64,000 nucleotides of DNA, taken from contig JACRBN010000025.1 in NCBI GenBank assembly GCA_016213105.1, forward strand, positions 62,001 to 126,000, in the 5' to 3' direction. Position 1 is the first letter of the stretch. Every line of letters begins with the position of its first letter. Origin of the DNA: Chloroflexota bacterium. Lineage in GTDB: Bacteria; Chloroflexota; Anaerolineae; Anaerolineales; Villigracilaceae. Below the pieces are notes generated by a model. That model was not told the DNA's origin. It did not search any database and saw only the letters and a program-made list of their open reading frames with translations. Shown one piece after another: positions 8,699-20,330 of this stretch. The position numbers and the translations under genes are program-made.

Positions 8699-9513
8699 CG
8701 CAGGAACACGGAGGCGCCCCACGTCGCGGCCAGGATGAGGAGCGGCCCCACCGACGCGCGGCGCGCGGGAATCCCCTCGGTCACGTTGATGGAAAGGGTC
8801 GTCAGCGCGTAGAGCACCCCCGTCAATGCCAGGCCCATTTGCAGCGGGATCATCGGCCAGTAATGCAGGCCCGCCCCCAATTGCGCACAAGCCAGGCCGA
8901 TCCCCGAAGCCCAGGGGAAATCCCAGTGATTGGTGCCATCCAGGTGCAGGATGCGCAGAGAGATCAGGCCCGCGCCCAGGAAGAGCACGGGCACCAGCAC
9001 GAACAATCGCGCACCCGCCAGGCGCAGGAACACGGCCAGGATCAGGAACAGGGCATACGCCAGCGCCGTCAAGCCGGCGCGCGCAATGGCGTATTGAGGC
9101 GCCGCCGGTTCAACCACGACGAATTCCGCCAGGAAGACCAGCAGCAACAGGATCGCGCTCACGGCAAAGCCCAACCACCAGGCGGTCAGGTCGGGGATCA
9201 GGGTCAGGGTGGCGCCGACCACGAGGGTGGTCAGGGTGGGAAGCAGCCAGTGGTCGATGCTGGGCGTCCCTTGCAGGCCGGGATGCGGACGGAGCACCCA
9301 ATCCATGCCCGAGGCGGTCAAACCCGCTGCCAGTAAAGTCATGCCCAACCCCAGGGTCACCGGAATGGCGAAATAGAAGCCGGGCAATTGCAGGCTCATG
9401 GTGAACTCAGGCGCCGGCAGAACGCGCGTGAGCGAAAAAGTCAGCAGAACGGCGGCCGTTAAAACGCCAACACGGCTGGCATCGGGCTGGGAGGAGGTCT
9501 GGTCTTGCTGCAT
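8695..9513 (-). CDS. Polytopic membrane protein, unknown function
   Basis: 272 residues. After a polar N-terminus the protein is mostly hydrophobic, with about seven or eight predicted membrane helices (for example near 17-32, 47-70, 85-105, 112-130, 145-165, 170-190). No catalytic motif is recognised. It is co-transcribed with the JAMM peptidase through a 4-bp stop/start overlap. The start ATG at 9513 follows an in-frame open stretch without a clear ribosome site. Confidence 0.7.
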   Translation of the reverse strand: MQQDQTSSQPDASRVGVLTAAVLLTFSLTRVLPAPEFTMSLQLPGFYFAIPVTLGLGMTLLAAGLTASGMDWVLRPHPGLQGTPSIDHWLLPTLTTLVVGATLTLIPDLTAWWLGFAVSAILLLLVFLAEFVVVEPAAPQYAIARAGLTALAYALFLILAVFLRLAGARLFVLVPVLFLGAGLISLRILHLDGTNHWDFPWASGIGLACAQLGAGLHYWPMIPLQMGLALTGVLYALTTLSINVTEGIPARRASVGPLLILAATWGASVFLR

Positions 9514-9610
9514 CTCAAAGGCATTTTACCCCAATCCATATTCGATGCCGCGGCGGGAATCCCAGGGATCCCGGCATATTTTGCATTTGCGCGCGCTGTA
9601 TAGAACAGAT

Positions 9611-9640
9611 TTGCGGATAAAGCAGGCGGTATGGTAGAAT
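9611..9640 (+). promoter_or_regulatory. Promoter with very short leader
   Basis: TTGCGG at 9611-9616, 18-bp spacer, TAGAAT at 9635-9640. The ATG at 9653 is only 12 bp past the -10 box, suggesting a near-leaderless transcript. Confidence 0.5.
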
Positions 9641-9652
9641 CAAACGGTTATT

Positions 9653-12473
<2,821 letters not shown>

Positions 12474-12614
12474 AACCGCACCCTGTTGCTGGTCACCGTG
12501 GACGACGCCGCCGAAGCCGACCGCACCTTCGACATGCTGATGGGCGACGCCGTCGACCCACGCCGCCGCTTCATCCAGACCCACGCCAAGACCGTGCGCA
12601 ACCTCGATATCTAA
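12474..12614 (+). pseudogene. gyrB: C-terminal remainder of gyrB after the amber codon
   Basis: 46 in-frame codons plus TAA, reading [19 protein letters not shown] at the start and ending [14 protein letters not shown], the normal GyrB C-terminus. It has no start or ribosome site of its own. The reading frame is undamaged, so the interruption is a single codon. Confidence 0.8.
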
Positions 12615-12643
12615 CCTTCGAGTTTCGAACGCAAGGATTTCCC

Positions 12644-12675
12644 GGGCGGACAGCAATGTCCGCCCGTACTTTTTG
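12644..12675 (+). terminator. Terminator of gyrB
   Basis: Perfect stem GGGCGGACA (12644-12652), loop GCAA, TGTCCGCCC (12657-12665), then a T-run at 12670-12674. Confidence 0.8.
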
Positions 12676-12704
12676 AGCCTTCCAGCGCCGAAAGGAAAGA
12701 GCCT

Positions 12705-12733
12705 CACCACGAAGGACACGAAGAACACAAAGG
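12705..12733. repeat. Copy of a GAAGGACACGAAG-type word repeat
   Basis: Reads CACGAAGGACACGAAGAACA and onward. A related copy (AAAGGACACGAAGG) is at 15303-15326, so the E1 gene is flanked on both sides. The rest of the 12615-12883 gap shows only a possible -10 box (TATAAT at 12845-12850) ahead of E1. Confidence 0.5.
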
Positions 12734-12883
12734 CTGTGATCTTAAAATTCTCTCCCCCGTGTCTTCCGCGGAATCCGTGTACAAATCGGATCGATAACAG
12801 CGATTCTTAATGAACCTCTTTCATCTTTCCTCTTTCATCTTTGTTATAATCCCCCTAAACCAGTCTAAATTCAGGAGAGCGCC

Positions 12884-15304
12884 ATGCCCAGGAAAAAGGG
12901 TAATGTTGGTATTGAACTTCCCCTTTCAAAAGAAGAGATTCTCCAGGATTATCGCCTGGCCTATCAAAGCAGGCAGGTATCCCTGATCGGCAGACGTGAA
13001 GTATTGAGTGGCAAGGCAAAATTTGGAATTTTCGGCGACGGCAAGGAGCTGGCCAACCTCGCCATCGCCCATGCCTTCCGCAAGGGGGATTGGCGTTCGG
13101 GCTATTATCGCGACCAGACCTGGATGTTCACGCTGGGGGTGATGAGCATCCAGGAATTTTTTGCCCAGTTATATTCCCACGCCGACCTGGCACACGAACC
13201 CGCCACGGGCGGCCGCTCGATGAACGCGCATTTCGCCTCGCGCAACCTCAACCCCGACGGCTCCTGGCGCGACCAGACCCAGATGTACAACGTCGCCGCA
13301 GATGTCTCGCCCACTGCCGCACAAATGCCGCGCGCAGTCGGGTTGGCCTACGCCTCCGTGGCATATCGCAACCTGCCCGAATTAAAAGACTCCCAAACCT
13401 TCTCCGATAACGGAAACGAGATTGCCTTCGCCACCATCGGCAACGCCTCCAGCGCTGAAGGCTTGTTCTGGGAATCGGTCAACGCCATCGGCGTGCTCAA
13501 GGCCCCCGCCATCCTGACCATCTACGATGACGGCTACGGCATCTCGGTTCCCAACCAATTCCAGATGGTCAAGGAAAATATCGGCACCCTGCTCAAGGGC
13601 TTCGAGCGCGACTCCAATGCGCCGCCTGAAACCATCGAGCGCGGCTACGATCACTACACCGTCCGCGCCTGGGATTACCCCACCCTGCTCGAAACCTATC
13701 GCTCCGCCGCCGAGATCGCGCGCGAGTTCCACATCCCCGCCCTCATCCACGTCATCGATGTGACCCAACCGCAGGGACACTCCACCTCGGGCAGCCACGA
13801 GCGTTACAAGTCGCCCGAGCGCCTGCAATGGGAACAGGATTTCGACTGCGTGACGCGCATGCGCCGCTGGATTTTGGATAACCAGATCGCCACGGAGCCT
13901 GAGCTGGTCGCCGTTGAAAAAGAGGATTACGCCACTGTGGAGCGCTTCCGCAAAACCGCCTGGGATGCGTACCTGGCCCCGATGGAGCAGGAGCGCGCCC
14001 AGGTGGCGGACATGCTCGAAGAAATCGCGGGGAGTTCCCCCGACCCGTCCGCGTTGAGACAACTCAAAGATCGGCTGGCAGGCCTCCCGTCGTTTACGCG
14101 GCGCGACATTCACAGCGCGGCGCATGAGGCTTTAAGAATATTGCGCAATGAGGCGCATCCATCCAAGCAGGTTTTAATCCAATGGATGAACGAACAAAAT
14201 ACCCTCGGTTTTGAACGCTATGGCGGGCACCTGTACAGCGGCACCGCGCTGAAAGTAAAGAACGTGCCGCCCGTCTACTCGGAAAACTCGCCGACCGTGA
14301 TGGGATTCGAGGTGGTCAATGCCGCCTTTGACGCCATCCTCGCCCGCGACCCACGTGTGATCGGCTTCGGCGAGGATGTGGGCAGGCTGGGCGACGTCAA
14401 CCAGGGCTTCAAAGGGATGCAGGAAAAATACGGCGCGCTGCGCGTGACCGACACGGGCATCCGCGAAGCCACGATCCTGGGGCAGGCCATCGGCATGGCC
14501 ATGCGCGGACTGCGTCCCATCTGCGAGATCCAATATCTCGATTACCTGCTCTACGCCTTGCAGATCATGAGCGATGACCTTGCGAGCCTGCGCTGGCGCA
14601 CCGCGGGCGGACAGAAGGCGCCCGTCATCGTGCGCACGCGCGGACATCGGCTGGAGGGCGTCTGGCATTCGGGTTCGCCGATGGCAGGCATTATTCATCT
14701 GGTGCGCGGCATGTACGTGCTGGTTCCGCGCGATATGACCCGCGCCGCTGGTTTTTACAATACACTCCTGCTGGCAGACGAGCCTGCCATCGTGGTGGAA
14801 GTATTGAACGGCTACCGCGTCAAGGAACGCCTGCCCGATAACATCGCCGAGATGACCCTTCCACTCGGTGTGCCCGAAACGATCCGCGCGGGCAGGGATG
14901 TCACCATCGTCACCTACGGCGCGTGCTGCCGCATCGTATTGGATGCGGCGGAGAAGTTGAGCAAGGTTGAAATTGACGTGGAAGTCATCGATGTACAGAC
15001 GCTTTTACCGTTCGACATCCACGGGAAGATTGTCGAATCCTTAAAGAAAACCAACCGCATCCTGTTCGTGGATGAAGACGTGCCAGGCGGCGCCTCGGCT
15101 TACATGCTGCAGGAAGTCATCGAAAAACAAGGCGGCTACTTCCACCTCGACTCCCCCGCGCGGACATTGACCGGCACGGCCCATCGTCCCGCCTATGGCA
15201 GCGATGGCGATTACTGGTCGAAGCCCAACGCGGATTCGATCTTCGATGCAGTTTATGAAATGATGCGCGAAGTGGATCCCGGGCAGTATCCAGAGATACA
15301 TTAA
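12884..15304 (+). CDS. 2-oxoacid dehydrogenase E1, alpha and beta subunits fused
   Basis: 806 residues. The N-terminal half (~1-430) is an E1-alpha thiamine-diphosphate domain, with YYRDQTWMFTLG near 72-83 and the TPP/Mg2+ region NASSAEGLFWESVNAIGV continuing to DDGYGISVPN. The C-terminal half (~455-806) is E1-beta (GFGEDVGRLGDVNQGF, TGIREATILGQAIGMAMRG, EIQYLDY). It decarboxylates a 2-oxoacid and passes the acyl group to E2 lipoate. Sequence style is closest to branched-chain or pyruvate E1. The exact substrate is not decidable. E2 follows in the same direction and E3 lies 3.5 kb on, so the whole complex is encoded here. ATG at 12884 follows CAGGAGAGC. Confidence 0.92.
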   Translation: MPRKKGNVGIELPLSKEEILQDYRLAYQSRQVSLIGRREVLSGKAKFGIFGDGKELANLAIAHAFRKGDWRSGYYRDQTWMFTLGVMSIQEFFAQLYSHADLAHEPATGGRSMNAHFASRNLNPDGSWRDQTQMYNVAADVSPTAAQMPRAVGLAYASVAYRNLPELKDSQTFSDNGNEIAFATIGNASSAEGLFWESVNAIGVLKAPAILTIYDDGYGISVPNQFQMVKENIGTLLKGFERDSNAPPETIERGYDHYTVRAWDYPTLLETYRSAAEIAREFHIPALIHVIDVTQPQGHSTSGSHERYKSPERLQWEQDFDCVTRMRRWILDNQIATEPELVAVEKEDYATVERFRKTAWDAYLAPMEQERAQVADMLEEIAGSSPDPSALRQLKDRLAGLPSFTRRDIHSAAHEALRILRNEAHPSKQVLIQWMNEQNTLGFERYGGHLYSGTALKVKNVPPVYSENSPTVMGFEVVNAAFDAILARDPRVIGFGEDVGRLGDVNQGFKGMQEKYGALRVTDTGIREATILGQAIGMAMRGLRPICEIQYLDYLLYALQIMSDDLASLRWRTAGGQKAPVIVRTRGHRLEGVWHSGSPMAGIIHLVRGMYVLVPRDMTRAAGFYNTLLLADEPAIVVEVLNGYRVKERLPDNIAEMTLPLGVPETIRAGRDVTIVTYGACCRIVLDAAEKLSKVEIDVEVIDVQTLLPFDIHGKIVESLKKTNRILFVDEDVPGGASAYMLQEVIEKQGGYFHLDSPARTLTGTAHRPAYGSDGDYWSKPNADSIFDAVYEMMREVDPGQYPEIH

Positions 15305-15326
15305 ACACAAAGGACACGAAGGAAAA
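15303..15326. repeat. Second copy of the GGACACGAAGG word repeat
   Basis: AAACACAAAGGACACGAAGG starts at the E1 stop codon and runs into the E1-E2 gap. It is related to the copy at 12705-12733. Confidence 0.5.
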
Positions 15327-15373
15327 GCCTCGTGCTTCTTACTGTCCTTCGTTGATAAAAAAGAGGAGAATTT

Positions 15374-16615
15374 ATGACAACCAACGTATATGTCCCCCGC
15401 CTGGGTGAAGGCGTCGACGAAGTCACCATCACCAAATGGCTCAAGCAGGTTGGCGATTCGGTCAATGAACTGGAACCGCTGCTGGAGGTCAACACCGACA
15501 AGGTCGATACCGAAATCCCCGCGCCCGCTTCGGGTGTGATCCTGCGCATCGAGATGCAGGAGGGACAGCCTGCCAAGGTTGGAGAGTTGCTGGCGGTGAT
15601 CGGCAAACTTGGGGAGAGTGCGGAGGCTTTAAATACTTCGTTGTCAAAAGTCGAAAGTCAAAGGTCGGAAGCGCAACCTTCAACCTTGAACCTTCCACTA
15701 TCCACTGTCCACCGTCCACTGTCCACTGATCTTGGTTTCATCTCCCCCGTCGTCGCCAAGATCGCCGCGGAGCATGGGGTAAATCTAAATCAGGTTACGG
15801 GCACAGGCTTGGGCGGACGCATCACCAAGAATGATGTCTTGGCGTTTGTGACCCGTCAAAAGTCAAACGTCGAAAGTCGCAACACGCAACACGCAACAAC
15901 CCTGCAACCTTCAATCGAAGACCAATTCATCAAACATTCTCCCATCCGCAAATCCATCGCCGAGCACATGGTCATGAGCAAGCGCACCTCGCCGCACGTG
16001 CTGACCGTCATGGAGGCGGACATGAGCCGCGTGGTCAAGCATCGCGCCGCGAACAAGGCCGCTTTCGAGCGCGACGGCGTCAACCTGACCTTCACAGCTT
16101 ATTTCCTGACGGCCATCGTGGCGGGACTGAAAGCCTACCCCAACGTCAACTCCTCGTGGAGCGACGAGGGGTTGCTGATCCACAAAGCCATCAACCTCGG
16201 CATGGCCACCTCGCTCGGCGAGGACGGGCTGATCGTGCCCGTCATCAAGGGCGCAGACAACCTGTCGCTGCTGGCAATGGCCCGCGCGGTCAATGACCTG
16301 GCGGCCCGCGCCCGCAGCAAGAAGCTGCAACCCGACGAGGTCAAAGGCGGCACGTTCACGCTGACCAACCACGGCGTGAGCGGATCGCTGCTGGCATTCC
16401 CCGTCATCAACCAGCCGCAGTGCGGCATCCTCGGCATCGGCGCGATGCAGAAAAGGGTCGTCGTCATCCCCGCTGAAGGCGGGACACGCGACGACGCCAT
16501 CGCCATCCGCCCGATGATCTATCTGTCCTTCGTCTTCGATCATCGCATCCTCGACGGCGCCTCCGCCGACTGGTTCCTGGCGAAGGTCAAGGAGACGCTG
16601 GAGAATTGGGGGTAG
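15374..16615 (+). CDS. Dihydrolipoamide acyltransferase E2
   Basis: 413 residues: lipoyl domain 1-80 with the lipoylated lysine K43 in NTDKVDTEI; peripheral subunit-binding domain ~122-157 (SPVVAKIAAEHGV, GGRITKNDV); acyltransferase core ~185-413 with H390 and D394 in FDHRILDG. It is the core of the 2-oxoacid dehydrogenase complex and works with the E1 fusion upstream and the E3 at 18840. Both interdomain linkers are encoded by short word repeats (see repeat entries). RBS AAAGAGGAG precedes the ATG. The stop TAG lies inside the GTAG palindrome at 16612. Confidence 0.93.
   Translation: MTTNVYVPRLGEGVDEVTITKWLKQVGDSVNELEPLLEVNTDKVDTEIPAPASGVILRIEMQEGQPAKVGELLAVIGKLGESAEALNTSLSKVESQRSEAQPSTLNLPLSTVHRPLSTDLGFISPVVAKIAAEHGVNLNQVTGTGLGGRITKNDVLAFVTRQKSNVESRNTQHATTLQPSIEDQFIKHSPIRKSIAEHMVMSKRTSPHVLTVMEADMSRVVKHRAANKAAFERDGVNLTFTAYFLTAIVAGLKAYPNVNSSWSDEGLLIHKAINLGMATSLGEDGLIVPVIKGADNLSLLAMARAVNDLAARARSKKLQPDEVKGGTFTLTNHGVSGSLLAFPVINQPQCGILGIGAMQKRVVVIPAEGGTRDDAIAIRPMIYLSFVFDHRILDGASADWFLAKVKETLENWG
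15640..15735 (+). repeat. Word repeats encoding the first E2 linker
   Basis: Runs of AAAGTCGAAAGTCAAAGGTC, then CAACCTTCAACCTTGAACCT and CCACTGTCCACCGTCCACTG. These are low-complexity words normally intergenic, here translated as the linker between the lipoyl and subunit-binding domains. Confidence 0.6.
15855..15915 (+). repeat. Word repeats encoding the second E2 linker
   Basis: AAAAGTCAAACGTCGAAAGT followed by CGCAACACGCAACACGCAAC and CCTGCAACCTTCAATC, translated as the linker before the E2 catalytic core. Same word family as 15640-15735. Confidence 0.6.
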
Positions 16616-16638
16616 CGCAAATTGGCAATTTGCGCTAC
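16612..16638. repeat. GTAG-type REP palindrome, copy 1
   Basis: 27-bp palindrome with one central mismatch, starting GTAGCGCAAATTG and ending CAATTTGCGCTAC. Its leading TAG is the E2 stop codon. Related copies are at 35588-35636 and 48928-48954. Confidence 0.75.
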
Positions 16639-16647
16639 AAAATCACC

Positions 16648-17265
16648 ATGACAAACTTCGATGAACGCGCCAAAGACTGGGACTCCGATCCCAAAAAAGT
16701 GGAGCGCGCCTACGCGGTGGCGGAAGCCATCCGCAGGACGATTCCGTTGACAGCCGACATGTCTGCCCTTGAGTACGGCTGCGGGACGGGGCTGCTCAGC
16801 TTCGCCCTGCAAGCCGACCTGGGCCCGATCACCCTGGCCGACACCTCACAGGGCATGCTGGATGTGCTGGCTGAAAAGATCGCCGCGGCAGGTGTGACCA
16901 ACATGCGCCCCGTAAAACTTGACCTGGCGGCTGAACCACTGCCTGCCGAGCGCTACCAGCTCACCTACTCGCTGCTGACCCTGCATCACATCCACGACAC
17001 GCAGGACATCCTGCGTAAATTCCACGCCCTGCTGGAGCCGGGCGGCATCCTGCTGGTTGCAGACCTCGACAAAGAGGATGGCACCTTCCACACCGACGGG
17101 ACAACGGACGTCCATCTCGGCTTCGAGCGGGCGGAACTTCAGAGACAGGCGGAGGCGGCAGGCTTCAGCGAGGTCGCTTTCACAACTGCGGTCGTGCTCC
17201 ACAAAAAAGTGGATGATGTTGAAAAAGATTTCCCTCTTTTTCTGATGGTGGCGCACAAGAAATGA
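16648..17265 (+). CDS. SAM-dependent class I methyltransferase
   Basis: 205 residues from the ATG at 16648. An earlier in-frame start at 16606 would place E2 codons and the REP palindrome inside the protein and is rejected. The Rossmann SAM motif is ALEYGCGTGLLSF (~35-47), motif II is PITLADTS, and LLTLHHIHD and PGGILLVADLD follow, typical of small-molecule methyltransferases of the UbiE/Methyltransf_11 type. The substrate is unknown. It lies between E2 and E3 genes, so co-expression is possible, but a role in the complex is not implied. Confidence 0.85.
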   Translation: MTNFDERAKDWDSDPKKVERAYAVAEAIRRTIPLTADMSALEYGCGTGLLSFALQADLGPITLADTSQGMLDVLAEKIAAAGVTNMRPVKLDLAAEPLPAERYQLTYSLLTLHHIHDTQDILRKFHALLEPGGILLVADLDKEDGTFHTDGTTDVHLGFERAELQRQAEAAGFSEVAFTTAVVLHKKVDDVEKDFPLFLMVAHKK

Positions 17266-17271
17266 ACACGG

Positions 17272-17300
17272 AAGAGGCGACTTTGGTCGCCTTCTTTTTT
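17272..17300 (+). terminator. Terminator after the methyltransferase
   Basis: Stem GGCGAC (17276-17281), loop TTTG, GTCGCC (17286-17291), followed by TTCTTTTTT. Confidence 0.7.
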
Positions 17301-17306
17301 CATTAG

Positions 17307-17392
17307 ATGCCTTGCAAAAGTCATAAATTAGCCTTGCTCCAGGCGGCGTCCCCGCCACCGAGGACTGCGGCGGGAGCACTTATGCAAGAGGT
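17307..17392. repeat. Small noncoding element with imperfect inverted ends
   Basis: The ends CCTTGCAAAAGTCATAA and ACTTATGCAAGAGG are imperfect inverted repeats around a GC-rich core. No coding potential. It resembles a degenerate MITE or REP-type insertion; copy number is not testable in this window. Confidence 0.35.
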
Positions 17393-17394
17393 CT

Positions 17395-17424
17395 ATTGAA
17401 ATAGAACACATTTTCTATTATAAT
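17395..17424 (+). promoter_or_regulatory. Promoter for the GNAT gene
   Basis: TTGAAA at 17395-17400, 18-bp spacer, TATAAT at 17419-17424, 18 bp before the ATG at 17442. Confidence 0.6.
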
Positions 17425-17441
17425 GGCGTCAAGGAAAAAAC

Positions 17442-18032
17442 ATGATGTCCAAATTGCAAATTGAACTGTCCCCCCTGACTTCGGACCGATGGCAGGACGC
17501 TGTCACCCTGTTTGGCGCGCACGGCGGATACGCAGGCTGCTGGTGTATGTTCTGGCGGCTGGAGCGCGCAGACTTCAAAAAATTGCGCGGCGAAGGGACG
17601 AAGGATATCCTGCGCCAAATGGCCGACCAGAACCTGTCGCCTGGCCTGATCGCCTACCTGGACGGCAGGCCCGTGGGCTGGTGCTCGGTCGGTCCGCGCG
17701 AAAATTATCTCGCACTCGAAAATTCGCGCATCCTCAAACGCGTGGATGACCAGCCCGTCTGGTCGATCGTTTGCTTCTTTGCAGATAAGTCCGTCCGCAA
17801 ACAGGGATTGATGTATGAGATGGTGCGCGGCGCCGTGGAACACGCCAGACAGCGCGGCGCAAAGATCGTGGAAGGGTACCCCATCGACATGCAATCGTCC
17901 AAGCTGGCAGGGCAAAAATTAAACAGTTATGCGGGTTACATGGGCATCGCCTCCGCCTTTCGCGAGGCGGGCTTTGTGGAGGCGGGACATGCGTCCGAGA
18001 CTCAATTGATCATGAGATACTTTATCCAATAA
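17442..18032 (+). CDS. GNAT-family N-acetyltransferase
   Basis: 196 residues. The GNAT fold is visible as strands around LIAYLDGRPVGWCSVGPRE (~67-85), VWSIVCFFADKSVRKQGL (~105-122, acetyl-CoA-binding loop) and the C-terminal FREAGFVEAG. The early GGYAGCWCMFWR motif is typical of a GNAT subgroup often annotated without substrate. It has its own promoter and an AAGGA site before ATG-ATG. The dienelactone-hydrolase-like gene follows after 10 bp, so the two are probably co-transcribed. Confidence 0.82.
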   Translation: MMSKLQIELSPLTSDRWQDAVTLFGAHGGYAGCWCMFWRLERADFKKLRGEGTKDILRQMADQNLSPGLIAYLDGRPVGWCSVGPRENYLALENSRILKRVDDQPVWSIVCFFADKSVRKQGLMYEMVRGAVEHARQRGAKIVEGYPIDMQSSKLAGQKLNSYAGYMGIASAFREAGFVEAGHASETQLIMRYFIQ

Positions 18033-18042
18033 GGAGCCAGCC

Positions 18043-18696
18043 ATGAAATCAGAGATCCAACTTAAATTTAAGGAACAGACCGCCGCCGCGTACTTATCCG
18101 CGCCTGAAAGCGGCGGCCCGGGCGTGCTTGTGCTGCACGCCTGGTGGGGACTCAAACCCTTCTTCAAGCTGGTCTGTGACCACCTGGCCGAACAGGGTTT
18201 CACCGTGCTCGCGCCCGACCTGTACCAGGGCCGCATCGCCAGGACCATCGATGAAGCCAAAGCGTTCATGGAACAAAACAACTTTGAATTGATGGGTGAC
18301 ACGGTCGAAGCGGCTGTGAAGCACCTCCAGGCGCAGACGGGCGCGCCCCTCGGCGTGATCGGCTTCTCGATGGGCTCCGCCTGGGCGCTGGCCGTGACCG
18401 CCAATGAACCCGACGTAAAAGCCGTGGTCCAGTTCTACGGCGCGGGCGAGGCCGATTACAGTCAGATCAAGGCCAGGGTGCTGGGACATTTCGCCGAAGT
18501 CGATGAGTGGGAGCCGCTCGAATACGTCCGCCAAATGGAGGCGGACATGAAGGCGGCGGGCCTGGATGTGACCCTGCACCTCTACCCGAATGTCGGTCAC
18601 TGGTTCGTGGAAGAGGATCGCCCCGAGTTCGACGCCTCCACCGCCGCCCTGGCCTGGGAACGCACCTTCGAATTCCTGAGACAAAACCTGAAATAG
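18043..18696 (+). CDS. Dienelactone-hydrolase-family alpha/beta hydrolase
   Basis: 217 residues with AAGGAG before the ATG. Alpha/beta hydrolase triad candidates are the nucleophile in GFSMGS (~107-112), the aspartate in HFAEVDEWEP and the histidine in GHWFVEE (~186). Classical dienelactone hydrolases use cysteine at the nucleophile position and this one has serine, so it is better seen as a DLH-like esterase. The oxyanion-side motif HAWWGL is typical of the family. Cytoplasmic, no signal peptide. A terminator follows directly. Confidence 0.85.
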   Translation: MKSEIQLKFKEQTAAAYLSAPESGGPGVLVLHAWWGLKPFFKLVCDHLAEQGFTVLAPDLYQGRIARTIDEAKAFMEQNNFELMGDTVEAAVKHLQAQTGAPLGVIGFSMGSAWALAVTANEPDVKAVVQFYGAGEADYSQIKARVLGHFAEVDEWEPLEYVRQMEADMKAAGLDVTLHLYPNVGHWFVEEDRPEFDASTAALAWERTFEFLRQNLK

Positions 18697-18702
18697 AAAG
18701 TT

Positions 18703-18731
18703 AAACTCCTTCTTTGCAGAAGGAGTTTTTT
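18703..18731 (+). terminator. Terminator after the DLH-like gene
   Basis: Perfect stem AAACTCCTTCT (18703-18713), loop TTGC, AGAAGGAGTTT (18718-18728), then T-run. Confidence 0.85.
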
Positions 18732-18839
18732 ATCGTATTTCCGGTGCAACTAATCCGTCCCATTCTCATCTATACAAAGGGTCGAACCAACAGTAGTAAA
18801 ATTGGCAGCACTTACTCAAAACCAACTCTGGAGATTCCA

Positions 18840-20240
18840 ATGCCTGAAAATTTTGACGTGGTTGTTATCGGTGCCGGGCCTGCGGGCTATGTGGCGGCCA
18901 TCCGCGCCGCGCAACTCAAACAAAAAGTCGCCATCGTGGACAAGCAATGGCTGGGCGGCGTATGCCTGAACGTGGGCTGCATCCCGTCCAAGTCGCTGCT
19001 GCGCAATGCCGAGATCGCCCACATCCTGCGCGAACGCGGCAAGGACTTCGGCTTCTCGATGGACAACCTCAAGCTGGATTACAGCGTGGCCGTCAAACGC
19101 TCGCGCCAGAACTCGGACCGCCTGACCAAGGGCGTGGGATTCCTGATGAAGAAGAACGGCATCGCTGTTTTCATGGGATCGGCAAACCTGTCCAAGCCGA
19201 ATCTTGTCACCGTTACAGACAAGGACGGCAAGGCAACGGAGTTATCTGCCAAGAACATCATCGTGGCCATAGGCGCATCCGCTGCCGCCCCCGCCGCATG
19301 GAAGATCGACGGCCAGAAAGTCGTCACCTACTGGGAAGCCATTTTGCAGACCACGCTGCCCAAGTCGGTGGTGGTGATCGGCTCGGGCGCCATCGGCGTG
19401 GAATTCTCCACCGTGTGGAGCTCCTACGGCGTGGATGTGACCATCGTCGAGATGCTGCCGCGCCTGGTCCCGCTCGAAGATGAGGAAGTCTCGAAGGAAC
19501 TCGAAAAGGAATTCAAGAAGCGCGGCATTAAGTTCATGACGGGGCACAAGGTCGAATCGGTCGAAGCGACGGCCACGGGCGTGAAGGTCGCGGTCAGCGC
19601 CGAAGGCAAGGAAACCGTCCTCGAAGCGGACCAGGCCCTGGTGGCAATCGGTTTTCGTCCCAACTCGAAGGGGCTGGGCTTGGAAGAGGTCGGCGTCAAG
19701 CTCAGCGAGCGCGGCTTCATCGAGATCAACGAAAAGATGCAGACCAGCGTCCCGAACATCTACGCCATCGGCGACGTGACGGGCAAGCTCATGCTGGCGC
19801 ACGTCGGCTCGGCGATGGGACTCGTGGCTGCTGAAACTATTGCAGGCGCGGAAACAGTCACGCTTGATTACGAGATGATGCCGCGCGCCACGTACTGTCA
19901 GCCGCAGATCGCTTCGTTCGGGCTGACCGAGGCGCAGGCCAAAGAGCGCGGCTACACCGTCAAGATCGGGCGCTTCCCCTTCCAGCCGAACGGCAAGGCG
20001 CTCGGCATCGGCGATTACGCGGGCTTCGTCAAGCTGGTCATTGACGAGAAGTACGGCGAGATCCTCGGCGCGCACATGATCGGCCCCGAAGTGACCGAAC
20101 TGCTGCCCGAGTTGACCCTGGCGCACATGATGGAGCTGACTTCGCACGAGATCGCCCGCAACATCCACGCCCACCCGACGCTCTCCGAAGCGATCATGGA
20201 AGCGGCGCACGCAGCGGAAGGCAGCGCCATTCACATCTAG
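18840..20240 (+). CDS. lpdA: Dihydrolipoyl dehydrogenase (E3)
   Basis: 466 residues from the ATG at 18840, which has GGAG 6 bp upstream; the longer open frame from 18714 begins inside the previous terminator and is rejected. FAD-binding GAGPAGY (11-17), redox disulfide C42/C47 in GGVCLNVGCIPSK, NAD-binding GSGAIGVEF, second FAD motif YAIGDVTG and the C-terminal active-site pair in HAHPTLSE (H445, E450). It reoxidises E2 dihydrolipoamide with NAD+ and completes the 2-oxoacid dehydrogenase complex with the E1 and E2 genes upstream, despite separate transcription units. Confidence 0.97.
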   Translation: MPENFDVVVIGAGPAGYVAAIRAAQLKQKVAIVDKQWLGGVCLNVGCIPSKSLLRNAEIAHILRERGKDFGFSMDNLKLDYSVAVKRSRQNSDRLTKGVGFLMKKNGIAVFMGSANLSKPNLVTVTDKDGKATELSAKNIIVAIGASAAAPAAWKIDGQKVVTYWEAILQTTLPKSVVVIGSGAIGVEFSTVWSSYGVDVTIVEMLPRLVPLEDEEVSKELEKEFKKRGIKFMTGHKVESVEATATGVKVAVSAEGKETVLEADQALVAIGFRPNSKGLGLEEVGVKLSERGFIEINEKMQTSVPNIYAIGDVTGKLMLAHVGSAMGLVAAETIAGAETVTLDYEMMPRATYCQPQIASFGLTEAQAKERGYTVKIGRFPFQPNGKALGIGDYAGFVKLVIDEKYGEILGAHMIGPEVTELLPELTLAHMMELTSHEIARNIHAHPTLSEAIMEAAHAAEGSAIHI

Positions 20241-20260
20241 GATTTGATAAATGACCTCGA

Positions 20261-20296
20261 AACTCCCCACAAAGACACTCTTGTGGGGAGTTTTTT
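20261..20296 (+). terminator. Terminator of lpdA
   Basis: Perfect 12-bp stem AACTCCCCACAA (20261-20272) and TTGTGGGGAGTT (20281-20292), followed by T-run. Confidence 0.85.
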
Positions 20297-20297
20297 G

Positions 20298-20326
20298 TTG
20301 ACATTTTGCATGCAATCGCGTACCAT
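20298..20326 (+). promoter_or_regulatory. Promoter of the toxin-antitoxin pair
   Basis: TTGACA at 20298-20303, 17-bp spacer, TACCAT at 20321-20326. Confidence 0.6.
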
Positions 20327-20330
20327 TATT

